The notes under the pieces were generated by a model. It was not told the DNA's origin. It worked only from the letters and a program-made list of their open reading frames with translations, and did not search any database. A stretch of 44,127 nucleotides of DNA from Ruminococcaceae bacterium UBA1036 (GTDB taxonomy: Bacteria > Bacillota > Clostridia > Oscillospirales > Acutalibacteraceae). How positions within the stretch are numbered: the first letter of the stretch is position 1; each line of letters begins with the position of its first letter. The DNA is taken from the NCBI GenBank assembly GCA_002316805.1, contig DCEF01000016.1:1-44127 (forward strand). The letters are read 5' to 3'. Positions 35,131 to 43,020 of this stretch are shown here, piece after piece. Position numbers and translations under genes: made by a program.

Positions 35131-36174
35131 ATGCGTACAACACTGAAAGATGTTGCAAAGGCATCAGGACTGTCTATGACAACTGTTTCGCTTGTTTTAA
35201 ACAATAAGCCAAATCGAATCCCTCAAAAAACGCGTGACCTTATTGTAAAAACTGCAGAAAAACTGAATTACAGGCCAAACAGCATAGCCGTAAGTATGGT
35301 CACTAAAAAGACTCATACGATAGGCCTTATCCTTCCTGATATCAGCAACCTGTATTTTTCTTCTTTAGCGAAAATCATTGAAGAACGATTTCATCAGTAT
35401 GGTTATAATGTTTTTTACGGTAACACAAATGGGCGTCCGGAGCTTGATTTTGAGTATCTAAATTTATTTATTGATCGTGGTGTGGATGCAATCATTATGA
35501 CCACTTCCGCATACCACGACAAAAGGGACAACGAAATACTCAAGCAGATCTACATAGTAAATCATATACCTATCATGATGGTCGACCGCGGAATGAACAG
35601 TTCATATTTTTTGTCTGTAGAAGTGGATCAAAAATTAGGTGGTTTCCTTGCCACGGATTATTTAATCCAGATGGGACATCGCCGAATTGCTTGTCTTACT
35701 GGTCCAAAGAGCCTTAAAATAAGTACCGACAGGCTGCAAGGCTACCGTGATGCTCTGCAAAAAGCCAGCATACCATTCGATCCTGCACTCGTACTTGAAG
35801 GAAATTTTGGAGTGGAAAGCGGAGCAAAAGCACTTTCGTATTTTTTGGGGCAAAATGCTACTGCTGTGTTCTGCATGAACGACATGATGGCAATAGGAAT
35901 ATACAGGGAAAGCCGACGCTATAATATTCGTATTCCTAACAACCTTTCAGTTATTGGCTTTGATGATATTTTTATAGACGAATTTTTGGAACCGCCATTG
36001 TCAACAATTTCACAGCCCATAGATGAAATAGGCCAATATACAGTTGATAAAATGATGGCGGTTTTAAGTGGTAAAGATGATAGCCCAAAGGCAAAGTTAT
36101 TTAAGCCGGTGCTTAAAATCAGAGGGAGCACCGCCAAAAATGAAAAAATGACAGTAAAGAAGGAGTTAAAGTGA
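35131..36174 (+). CDS. LacI family transcriptional regulator
   Basis: The 347-residue protein has an N-terminal HTH (TLKDVAKASGLSMTTVSLVLNN, residues 3-24) with hinge helix (NYRPNSIAVSMVT). A periplasmic-binding-type effector domain follows (HTIGLILPDISNLYFSSL to the end). The conserved GHRRIACLTGP and VIGFDD blocks are present. The effector is probably a sugar or nucleoside, given the neighbours. AAAAGGAGC precedes the ATG. It overlaps the kinase gene by four bases and probably controls this divergent pair of operons. Confidence 0.93.
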   Translation: MRTTLKDVAKASGLSMTTVSLVLNNKPNRIPQKTRDLIVKTAEKLNYRPNSIAVSMVTKKTHTIGLILPDISNLYFSSLAKIIEERFHQYGYNVFYGNTNGRPELDFEYLNLFIDRGVDAIIMTTSAYHDKRDNEILKQIYIVNHIPIMMVDRGMNSSYFLSVEVDQKLGGFLATDYLIQMGHRRIACLTGPKSLKISTDRLQGYRDALQKASIPFDPALVLEGNFGVESGAKALSYFLGQNATAVFCMNDMMAIGIYRESRRYNIRIPNNLSVIGFDDIFIDEFLEPPLSTISQPIDEIGQYTVDKMMAVLSGKDDSPKAKLFKPVLKIRGSTAKNEKMTVKKELK

Positions 36175-37097
36175 AGATTCTTAACTTTGGATCATTAAAT
36201 ATTGACCATGTATATCATGTGGATCATTTTGTTAGGCCTGGAGAAACAATTTCGACTGAAAAGTTAGAGCATTTCTGCGGTGGAAAAGGTCTTAACCAGT
36301 CCATAGCACTTGCAAGAGCCGGTACAAATGTATGGCATGCGGGAAAAATTGGTAAGGATGGCGCTATTCTTAAAAAGATTTTAGAGGACAATAAAGTTAA
36401 TACGGAGTTCATCAACGTTACAGAAGGTACCAATGGCCATGCTATAATACAGGTAAACCCGTCAGGGCAGAACAGTATCATTACATATGGTGGGGCAAAC
36501 TATGAAATCACAGAAAATTTTGTAGATTATGTGTTGAAACATTTTGGAGAAGGCGATATTGTACTACTGCAAAATGAAATCAGCAAAGTTGACTATATTG
36601 CACGGCGTTGTGCAGAGAAGAAAATTAAAATAGTGCTTAACCCGTCTCCAATAAACAATATGCTTTTGAAAACATTTCCTTTTGAGCTTGTCTCTCTGTT
36701 TTTTATTAATGAAATTGAAGGGCGAGAATTAGCAAAAACTAAAGATGTTGAAAAGATGCTTGACACTTTAATTAAAATATATCCTCATTCTGCATTCGTG
36801 TTAACATTGGGACACTATGGGGTCATATTTAAAAGTTCTCAAAGAACATATACACATGGTATTTACAATGTAGATGTTAAAGACACAACTGCTGCCGGAG
36901 ATACTTTCACAGGCTATTTTCTGTCCTGTCTTGCGGCAGGAGAAACAATTCCAGATTGTCTTCGCAAAGCCTCCGTCGCTTCTTCAATCGCAGTTACCAT
37001 GCGTGGTGCCGCACCATCCATACCAACAATGGAAGAAGTAAATGAGCAGGAAAGGAACTTACATTTAATAGATTTTCATGCTCCTAACCTAAAATAG
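36171..37097 (+). CDS. PfkB family sugar kinase, ribokinase-like
   Basis: The 308-residue kinase shows the ribokinase pattern: the N-terminal NFGSLNIDHVYHVDHFVRPG, the substrate-side GGKGLNQSIALARAG, and the C-terminal ATP and catalytic-base motif DTTAAGDTFTGYF. The last glycine-rich block reads AAGD rather than GAGD, which is common in ribokinases. The likely reaction is ribose to ribose-5-phosphate, consistent with a nucleoside hydrolase across the divergent promoter; a nucleoside substrate is also possible. It starts at GTG with AAGGAG upstream and overlaps the regulator stop (GTGA). Confidence 0.9.
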   Translation: MKILNFGSLNIDHVYHVDHFVRPGETISTEKLEHFCGGKGLNQSIALARAGTNVWHAGKIGKDGAILKKILEDNKVNTEFINVTEGTNGHAIIQVNPSGQNSIITYGGANYEITENFVDYVLKHFGEGDIVLLQNEISKVDYIARRCAEKKIKIVLNPSPINNMLLKTFPFELVSLFFINEIEGRELAKTKDVEKMLDTLIKIYPHSAFVLTLGHYGVIFKSSQRTYTHGIYNVDVKDTTAAGDTFTGYFLSCLAAGETIPDCLRKASVASSIAVTMRGAAPSIPTMEEVNEQERNLHLIDFHAPNLK

Positions 37098-37296
37098 ACA
37101 TTCCTGAAAATTTTGCGTAAATATGAATCAGATCAAACAAAAGCTCAGGTAATTTAACTCAGGCAATTTTTGATTTGCAGCGCAAATTAGCCTGCCGGCC
37201 TGTCGGGAAACATGATATCTGGTTTAAACCCATGTCCCAATTTTGACACCGGCACGCATATCCACAAGGTTGGAAAATGGGCGCAAAACCGAAAAA

Positions 37297-37326
37297 TTCC
37301 ACGATTGTGGAAAAACATGATATAAT
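37297..37326 (+). promoter_or_regulatory. Promoter with palindromic operator before the XRE gene
   Basis: TTCCAC (37297-37302) and GTGGAA (37307-37312) form a perfect inverted repeat with a four-base centre. The -10 box TATAAT follows at 37321-37326, so the repeat covers the -35 position. This arrangement fits autorepression by the XRE protein encoded downstream. Confidence 0.6.
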
Positions 37327-37369
37327 GAAAAAGATGAAAAATCCGAAGCGGAGAAAGGTGGGGACAGTC

Positions 37370-38182
37370 GTGAATGTGGCCTTGACGATACAGGAAAGAT
37401 TAAAAGATTTACGGGTGGAGCGAGGGCTGACACTGGAGCAGTTGGAACAGCAGACCGGCATTTCAAAATCTGCTCTGGGAAGCTATGAAAATGCGGATTA
37501 CAAGGACATTACCCATACCAGCATCGTGACTCTGGCAAAGTTTTATGGCGTGTCCGCCGATTACCTGCTTGGGCTGACGGAAACAAAAAATCACCCAAAC
37601 ACAGACCTTGCGGAACTGCATTTGAGTGATGAAATGATCGGGCTTTTGAAAAGCGAGAAAATCAATACTCGGCTGCTATGTGAAATGGCCGCACATCGGG
37701 ATTTTGTAAAGCTGCTGGCAGACGTTGAAATTTACGTGGATGGTGTCGCCAGTATGCAGGTGCGGAACCTGAACGCATGGGTGGACATGGTTCGGAATGA
37801 AATCGTGGAGAAGTACCATCCCGGCGAAAACGACTCTACCATTAGCGTGTTAAAGGCCGCCCACATTGAGGAAGATATTTATTTCCGCAATATTGTGAAT
37901 GAGGATATAGACGGTATCATCCGGGATATTCGGGAAGCCCATAAAGAGGACAGCACCAGCGCGCCTGACACGGCCGCCGTTGACGAAATCAAAAACAGCT
38001 TGGAGGAAGCCGCCCGCTTTCATGGCAGCGACGAAGAAAAACGGGTGGTTGTGTTCTGCCGCCAGTTGGGGATTGACTACCCGAAGCTGACGCCGGAAGA
38101 GTTCCGGGTCATAATAAAAGTGCTGAGAAAATCCAAACTGCTGACCATTCCGAGAAAGAGGCGCAGGAGGAACCGAAAGTAA
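37370..38182 (+). CDS. XRE family transcriptional regulator
   Basis: I start this 270-residue protein at the GTG of VNVALTIQERLKDLRVERG, with AAAGGTGG upstream. The longer open frame would overlap its promoter. Residues about 5-65 are a Cro/CI-type HTH (LTLEQLEQQTGISKSALGSYEN). The rest is a helical domain of unknown function, ending in a very basic tail (RKRRRRNRK). Similar long XRE regulators are common in integrative and conjugative elements of Clostridia. Its GC content is clearly higher than the DNA on either side, and no integrase is nearby, so it may be what is left of an inserted element. Confidence 0.85.
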   Translation: MNVALTIQERLKDLRVERGLTLEQLEQQTGISKSALGSYENADYKDITHTSIVTLAKFYGVSADYLLGLTETKNHPNTDLAELHLSDEMIGLLKSEKINTRLLCEMAAHRDFVKLLADVEIYVDGVASMQVRNLNAWVDMVRNEIVEKYHPGENDSTISVLKAAHIEEDIYFRNIVNEDIDGIIRDIREAHKEDSTSAPDTAAVDEIKNSLEEAARFHGSDEEKRVVVFCRQLGIDYPKLTPEEFRVIIKVLRKSKLLTIPRKRRRRNRK

Positions 38183-38282
38183 ACTTGTAATATCGGGACT
38201 ACATGGTAAAATAGGTTTAAAGAAATTTGGAATTTTCAAGCGCGTATTCAATATCCAGTTATATATGGAAGGAAGTCACAGG

Positions 38283-38396
38283 ATGAGCAGAAACGGCATA
38301 CCAAATTCGCTGGTAAATACAGGTTCTAAGATTTTGTCCGCACCCACCTGCCCGAAGTCTGCCAAGCAACTTGTAGTAGCAATTGTGGAATACTAG
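38283..38396 (+). CDS. Possible 37-residue small protein
   Basis: An ATG with GGAAGGAAG about eight bases upstream opens a frame for 37 residues (MSRNGIPNSLVNTGSKILSA then PTCPKSAKQLVVAIVEY). It has no membrane helix. It could be a true small gene or the front end of a truncated one from the same inserted element as the XRE gene. The rest of 38183-38469 shows nothing else. Confidence 0.3.
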   Translation: MSRNGIPNSLVNTGSKILSAPTCPKSAKQLVVAIVEY

Positions 38397-38469
38397 TCCC
38401 ATATAAGTAATTTAGCATGATATTCTGGACCCATCACAATGACGCTATTTTTCTTATCGTTATCATGAA

Positions 38470-38946
38470 TTACTTTTTGATTTTGTCATTTGTACTATTT
38501 GCTTCTGTATTGCCAACATCTTCAACTGTATTTTTTACCTTTTCAAGTATTGTAGACAAGAACGCTGGAAGTGGCACATAATTCGATATATTTTCTATAA
38601 TACTTATTAATTCATTGATGATCAACCACACAGCAACTAATGCTCCAAAAAACGTAGTTACTGGAACGCTAATTTTAAATGTCGTAGTTAAATAGAGCAG
38701 AAGCCAATCAATACACATTCCGACGCATACAGCGACCATATATAGCACTTTTTTTGCAATTCCTTTTATTCCTCTTACACTGCTTATTGTTCCGCTTATT
38801 CCAGCGTTAATTAAGCCAGTTATGTAATCTCCGATCATACATATTAATAAGATGCATATTAATGGGCCAATTTCACCAAACCAGGCAGTAAACATCGCTA
38901 ATATGCTTGATGAAATAAATTTAACGACATTTGTATGATTCATCAT
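38470..38946 (-). CDS. Holin of the TcdE / phage lysis family
   Basis: This holin-like membrane protein has 158 residues. There are three to four hydrophobic segments (about 8-40, 66-90, 92-115). The family block GDYITGLINAGISGTISSVRGIKGIAKK is intact at about 40-67. It is the signature of Phage_holin_4_1, which includes TcdE of Clostridioides difficile, needed for release of leaderless toxins. The C-terminal tail is polar. AAGGAG precedes the ATG. No phage structural genes are present in the window. It has its own TcdR-like promoter and lies on the same strand as the sigma factor and two leaderless proteins. Confidence 0.9.
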   Translation of the reverse strand: MMNHTNVVKFISSSILAMFTAWFGEIGPLICILLICMIGDYITGLINAGISGTISSVRGIKGIAKKVLYMVAVCVGMCIDWLLLYLTTTFKISVPVTTFFGALVAVWLIINELISIIENISNYVPLPAFLSTILEKVKNTVEDVGNTEANSTNDKIKK

Positions 38947-38978
38947 GTTTTTTCTCCTTCATGATTTATACTATATAG

Positions 38979-39004
38979 GAAGAATATTACAACAGAAATG
39001 TAAA
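38979..39004 (-). promoter_or_regulatory. TcdR-like promoter of the holin gene
   Basis: On the minus strand TTTACA (38999-39004) stands exactly 14 bases before TTCTTC (38979-38984). The boxes resemble the published TcdR/BotR consensus (TTTACA and CTCTTT). Two other genes of this locus have the same boxes at the same spacing. Confidence 0.65.
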
Positions 39005-39046
39005 CTGGTTGAACATCCTTAGACGATTTATTCGTCCTACGCTGTA

Positions 39047-39074
39047 AGCAATCTTACAATATTGTGAGATTGCT
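39047..39074. repeat. 28-base imperfect palindrome
   Basis: Arms AGCAATCT and AGATTGCT enclose ACAATATTGT, and 26 of 28 positions are symmetric. It lies between the divergent holin and membrane-protein genes. Neither strand has a following T run, so it is not a terminator. An operator or a recombination site is possible. Confidence 0.6.
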
Positions 39075-39102
39075 AAGTCAAGACGGATCTTGAAGGTGCA
39101 AA

Positions 39103-39552
39103 ATGATAAAACAAAAAACAGGTTATTGGAAAACGCACCCTTTACGAAAGGCTATAACGGTTTTAGTAGGTTTTTATTCAATTTTGATTCTGTTTTACTA
39201 TTGTGCGCCTAAAGTTCCTGCTATATTGGGTGTTCTATGCATAAGGTTTTTGCTTTTCTATTTACTAATTGGACAATTTGTTTTGGGATGTCTGTATGGA
39301 ATATGGTTAGACTGTAGCTGCCATTTTAAAATTCGTTTTTTCTGCTTAGTGTTATTTATATTATTTATTATTGTTTCTATCTGTTATTTTTCTACGTATG
39401 TTTATCCAGATTGGAGACGCTATGGACATATTGAAAGGGACAGAATTCTTTTGACTATTGATCTCGTATATATACCAATATTAAGTGTGATCGGCGGCTA
39501 CATTTTATCCAGGGTAATATCACATATCATAAGAAAGAAGCAGGACAGATAA
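39103..39552 (+). CDS. Unrecognised four-helix membrane protein
   Basis: The 149-residue protein has four hydrophobic segments (about 16-35, 37-66, 74-97 and 116-138) and basic ends, so it is an integral membrane protein. I recognise no family. GAAGGTG precedes the ATG. It is the only plus-strand gene within the sigma/holin locus and is divergent from the holin across a large palindrome. Its stop codon lies in the loop of the convergent terminator shared with the 836-residue gene. An immunity or regulatory role for the module is possible but only a guess. Confidence 0.65.
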   Translation: MIKQKTGYWKTHPLRKAITVLVGFYSILILFYYCAPKVPAILGVLCIRFLLFYLLIGQFVLGCLYGIWLDCSCHFKIRFFCLVLFILFIIVSICYFSTYVYPDWRRYGHIERDRILLTIDLVYIPILSVIGGYILSRVISHIIRKKQDR

Positions 39553-39568
39553 CTGTTCTGCTTCTTTC
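39533..39568. terminator. Bidirectional terminator between convergent genes
   Basis: GAAAGAAGCAGGACAG pairs with CTGTTCTGCTTCTTTC around an ATAA loop. It covers the end of the membrane-protein gene and lies ten bases beyond the end of the 836-residue gene. The flanks are weakly A/T-rich. Confidence 0.7.
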
Positions 39569-39578
39569 TGGGTAATTC

Positions 39579-42089
39579 CTAGATGACTAATTCTTTGAAG
39601 ATGAAGTTTGCTAAAGATTTGCAACAAGCACGCTGCATCTCCTCTGTTGAGTCTCCCGCCAATTTGGCTAACAAGACATGATCTTCAAAAAAGCCATGCA
39701 TTCTGTCATAAATTTTCGTTTCCAAATCGCCTAATGTTTTTTCACATCCAATATCATCCGGATAGAAGTTAAAACGAACATTTGCGTAATTGCTATAATA
39801 CCAAGTCATTGCTTCTGATAAAGGATGTGAGCTTGATTGTTCGTCTTCCGTAATATACTTGGCAATTTTATATGCATCTATATCCGTACACAAATCAGAA
39901 TACTTGCAGCTTGAGTTTTCGTTTCCAATAATCATATCAGCAATTTCCTGAATTGTTTTGCCTAGATACATATTATAATTCGCGTCACTGCTTCTTTTGT
40001 TATATGCGGTAGCAGTGTCTGCCATTCCGGTAGCCAAATCTCCACCCCAGCCAGTCCAAAATTTTATGAGAATATCTTTGCAATATCCCTCGGCTGTTGC
40101 TGCTAAATGTCCAAAATCAATAAGACCTCCGTATCCATCAGTCAGCGATGTAGTATCATTAGAAATAAAATTATCCAATTCCTCATACAAAGTATGATTA
40201 TGTTTATTAACGTAATCGACGAAGCTACTATCGATTTTTCCTAGAGCAAGTGTCCATTCTGTATCGTGATACTTTGGAGCTCGTAAGTAATTGGTAACTC
40301 CAATAGCCAATTTTATTCCAGCAGGCTTAGCATCAGGAACATCACTCCTTGATTCACAGTATAATGTTTCCAATTGTGCAACTTTAGCGATTAATGTCTG
40401 AATTTTAACCGTGTTTGACGGAATCTCCGGGATGGCAGGAGCGATATATTCCTGTCGGGCAATCGTATTAAACCCTGTGTATCTTCCAGAGGTAACATCT
40501 TTATCCACATCAAAACTTCCGGTAGTACAATAAAGACTGTAGGACTTTACTTGATCAAATGCCCAGTCGTCAGGAAGCGAAAACCCCATATTGCCACTGT
40601 AACCGGTAGAAAGATCACTTACAAAACTGCTGGTTGACAAACCTTCATTGGCAACTAAAGTACATGTGTTTCTTGACCCATAAATACCAACTTTGAAAGG
40701 CATGGTATGAGAGTTTGCATAATCGTTGATCCCTCGGAAATAGGGAATGACTTTATCGATGACTTCATCCTCCATAAAATCATAGTCTACCGTAAAATAG
40801 ATATATCCTCCGGCCGGAACTCCTAATCCCCACGCAGCACTTGTGGCCTTTTGTGCATCGATTTTCCCCTGTCCGTAACTAAAATAATTATACAGATTTT
40901 CTTCCTTTGGATTTGCCTCATACCACTCTTTGGCATCCTGATAAATCACGAACAGCTTTAATCCTGCATCAATGATAGTTTGCATTTCAGCTTTGTCCAG
41001 GTGCTTGGAAACTGGGACATTATTATCATCGTATATTCTTCCTGTTAAGTAGCGCCCAACTATACTATATTCATCATTTTTCAATGCCTGTGCACGCTCA
41101 GAAGTATCAATTTTCGTAGCGCAATCACAGGCCGCTCCGTCTCTATCTGGATTACCTGTGCTTACAAACAATTCCATCCATTCATTTTTTCCAATAATAT
41201 CTCTCTCTGGCAAGGCAACAAATGACTGGAAGCTATGTAGAGCAGTTTTGGTCTCATCATCCAATTCACCATTGAAATCCCCTGGGTCATATTTGCTTCT
41301 GTTCCCTGAAGGCAAAGAAGTATACGGGTAATGTCCAATGCAGTATATCGAAAACTGCGCTAATTTTATAAAGTCTTTGATTTCGTAATCATTATAGGTT
41401 CTACCGGAAAAACTTTGCTGTGCATTGGCATAAGGAATTTCAGGGCAGCAGCGCTTTGTTGTATTGCCGAAGTATCCGTTAGCGTCATAATCGGTTCCTG
41501 TGCCGGGTTTTGGCAAGCCTTCTATGGCCTGAAATGCGAAGATAATAGCAGAATCGGTACCTCTTGAATAGATACCATCACAAGGGCATAGACCTGTATA
41601 AGCTAAATAATTTCGATTTATTTCCTGTTGCATTGACCGAGTTCTACTGTCTCCTCTGCTGACTTGTTTGTATTCGTCAACTCCGAGGACCGCTTGCATC
41701 TGGAGACCCTTGGCGACACTGGAAATCTGGCTGTCTGATAAGCCGGCATCCTGTTGAATCCAAATCAATGCATTTTTTGTATCTTCACTGAAAATGCCGT
41801 CCGTTGCCTTTGCATCATAGCCCTTACAATAAAAACCATACTGAAGAATTTTAACGCGATTACCTGTGCTTCCAGTATCTAGAGGATTTTCGTCACAAGC
41901 TGTTGATGTCATACTGCCAAAATATCCGGTTACGTTAGAAAGCCCTAATTCGATTTGCATGGCGGATACCAATGCTGCGGATGTTGCTGACCCGGTATTA
42001 CCTGTTTCTTTCACTTTGCAATACCCTGAATTATCCCCATAGGTACTGTTTAGCCATTGCTGTGCTTCCAAAACTATTTGCTGTGACAT
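39579..42089 (-). CDS. Leaderless wall-binding and DUF1906 glycosidase-like protein
   Basis: The 836-residue protein has no signal peptide. Four peptidoglycan-binding-like repeats lie at about 1-68, 75-137, 147-218 and 235-310 (for example TDGIFSEDTKNALIWIQQ and CDGIYSRGTDSAIIFAFQ). A DUF1906 domain, a GH25-like TIM barrel, follows at about 320-540 (SIVGRYLTGRIYDD, LKLFVIYQD, GGYIYFTVDYD, FKVGIYGSRNT). A C-terminal domain of about 275 residues (560-836) is unrecognised and contains LIDFGHLAATAEGY. It is probably a cell-wall hydrolase or wall-targeted effector. Lack of a signal, a holin gene nearby and a TcdR-like promoter suggest holin-assisted release. AAAGGGG precedes the ATG. Confidence 0.8.
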   Translation of the reverse strand: MSQQIVLEAQQWLNSTYGDNSGYCKVKETGNTGSATSAALVSAMQIELGLSNVTGYFGSMTSTACDENPLDTGSTGNRVKILQYGFYCKGYDAKATDGIFSEDTKNALIWIQQDAGLSDSQISSVAKGLQMQAVLGVDEYKQVSRGDSRTRSMQQEINRNYLAYTGLCPCDGIYSRGTDSAIIFAFQAIEGLPKPGTGTDYDANGYFGNTTKRCCPEIPYANAQQSFSGRTYNDYEIKDFIKLAQFSIYCIGHYPYTSLPSGNRSKYDPGDFNGELDDETKTALHSFQSFVALPERDIIGKNEWMELFVSTGNPDRDGAACDCATKIDTSERAQALKNDEYSIVGRYLTGRIYDDNNVPVSKHLDKAEMQTIIDAGLKLFVIYQDAKEWYEANPKEENLYNYFSYGQGKIDAQKATSAAWGLGVPAGGYIYFTVDYDFMEDEVIDKVIPYFRGINDYANSHTMPFKVGIYGSRNTCTLVANEGLSTSSFVSDLSTGYSGNMGFSLPDDWAFDQVKSYSLYCTTGSFDVDKDVTSGRYTGFNTIARQEYIAPAIPEIPSNTVKIQTLIAKVAQLETLYCESRSDVPDAKPAGIKLAIGVTNYLRAPKYHDTEWTLALGKIDSSFVDYVNKHNHTLYEELDNFISNDTTSLTDGYGGLIDFGHLAATAEGYCKDILIKFWTGWGGDLATGMADTATAYNKRSSDANYNMYLGKTIQEIADMIIGNENSSCKYSDLCTDIDAYKIAKYITEDEQSSSHPLSEAMTWYYSNYANVRFNFYPDDIGCEKTLGDLETKIYDRMHGFFEDHVLLAKLAGDSTEEMQRACCKSLANFIFKELVI

Positions 42090-42107
42090 AATAAAACGCC
42101 CCTTTCT

Positions 42108-42127
42108 TTGTCACGTAACTGTGACAA
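42108..42127. repeat. Palindrome over the transcription start of the 836-residue gene
   Basis: Perfect arms TTGTCAC (42108-42114) and GTGACAA (42121-42127) flank six bases. On the minus strand the repeat begins about eight bases after the -10-like box, near the start of transcription. It could be an operator or a hairpin in the mRNA leader. Confidence 0.55.
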
Positions 42128-42134
42128 CTAATAA

Positions 42135-42160
42135 GAAGAGAGTCAATTATAAAATGTAAA
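42135..42160 (-). promoter_or_regulatory. TcdR-like promoter of the 836-residue gene
   Basis: On the minus strand TTTACA (42155-42160) stands exactly 14 bases before CTCTTC (42135-42140). The first box is identical to the published TcdR/BotR/UviA -35 element and the second differs from the -10 element CTCTTT by one base. Confidence 0.7.
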
Positions 42161-42178
42161 TAGCGAAATAAAATAATC

Positions 42179-42747
42179 TTATTTTCGATTTAAGTAATCT
42201 AAGGATACGATTGCTCTTAATTTTTTCAATGCCCCTTTTTTAGTCTTGTTTACACTTTGCCTGGATATATTGGTCATTATGGCAATCTCGTTAATTGAAT
42301 ACTCTAAAAAGTAATGATAGTATATTACTCGGAATTTCTTTTCAGAGAGAACCCTTTTCAAATCCAATAATAATAATCCAGTATATTCATCATGAGTTGG
42401 ATTAAGTGTTTCAATAAAAATCTGCAAATTTTCTCTATCACCACTACTATCCGTTTGTGTATAGCGATATATATTGCTTTTTTTGATTCCTTTATGTATG
42501 AATGATACATTGATTTTTTTATATATGATAAAATATATTGCTCTGGCTTGTCCAAAAAATCCAAAATATTTATTTTATAAATAAGTTCTATAAAGTTTAC
42601 TTGCATGTCATAATATGCGTCGTCATATCGTAAGTAATATGCATATTTTTTTAATATGGGACTAAACTTGCAAAGTAAATTTTCCATTGCGTCAGCATTA
42701 TGTTCTTGTGACAATTTTATTTGCTCGCAAATGTTATTAATTTCCAT
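42179..42747 (-). CDS. TcdR/UviA-type alternative sigma factor, split by a frameshift at A7
   Basis: Two overlapping frames encode one sigma factor. The first (from 42747, ATG with AGGAGG) carries a region 2-like helix set (MENLLCKFSPILKKYAYYLR, YDMQVNFIELIYKI). The second carries a region 4 HTH (INEIAIMTNISRQSVNKTKK). The first frame reads TCA AAA AAA GCA at 42476-42487, and a -1 slip in the seven-A run (42478-42484) continues as AGC AAT ATA and leads straight into the second frame. The joined protein has 189 residues, close to TcdR, BotR and UviA. Programmed frameshifting, polymerase slippage, phase variation, decay or an assembly error could each explain it. Confidence 0.78.
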
Positions 42748-42753
42748 AATTAT

Positions 42754-42798
42754 GCGCCTCCTAATTTGCTAGAAAGGCGCTTAATGGTAATTTGTAAA
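42754..42798 (-). promoter_or_regulatory. Possible autoregulatory promoter and palindrome of the sigma gene
   Basis: On the minus strand TTTACA (42793-42798) stands 14 bases before GCCTTT (42773-42778). The second box matches CTCTTT at four of six positions. Arms GCGCCT (42754-42759) and AGGCGC (42775-42780) form an inverted repeat reaching from this box to the AGGAGG ribosome site. TcdR activates its own gene, so an equivalent site is expected; this one is the weakest of the four. Confidence 0.5.
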
Positions 42799-42885
42799 CA
42801 AATATATTAAATACTTATAAATTTTCAATTAATAACCTAAGTGCTCCCTAAAAATCACTTAATATTGTAATACAGCAACATGAAG

Positions 42886-42927
42886 ATGCCCTCAATTGCA
42901 GTGTTAGCAACCTGCAATTGAGGGCAT
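42886..42927 (-). terminator. Long-stem terminator after the 186-residue gene
   Basis: A perfect 16-base stem (ATGCCCTCAATTGCAG / CTGCAATTGAGGGCAT) with a ten-base loop lies about 95 bases after the stop codon. The tract after it (CTTCATGTT) is only partly T, so termination may be incomplete. The rest of 42799-43020 shows nothing further. Confidence 0.6.
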
Positions 42928-43020
42928 TCAGCTAATTTTGACAAAAAGGAATTTGCCACAGACATTCAGTATGCTTGACAAAATGGGCATGCTAATGTAT
43001 TATAATAGATAATATGTTAA

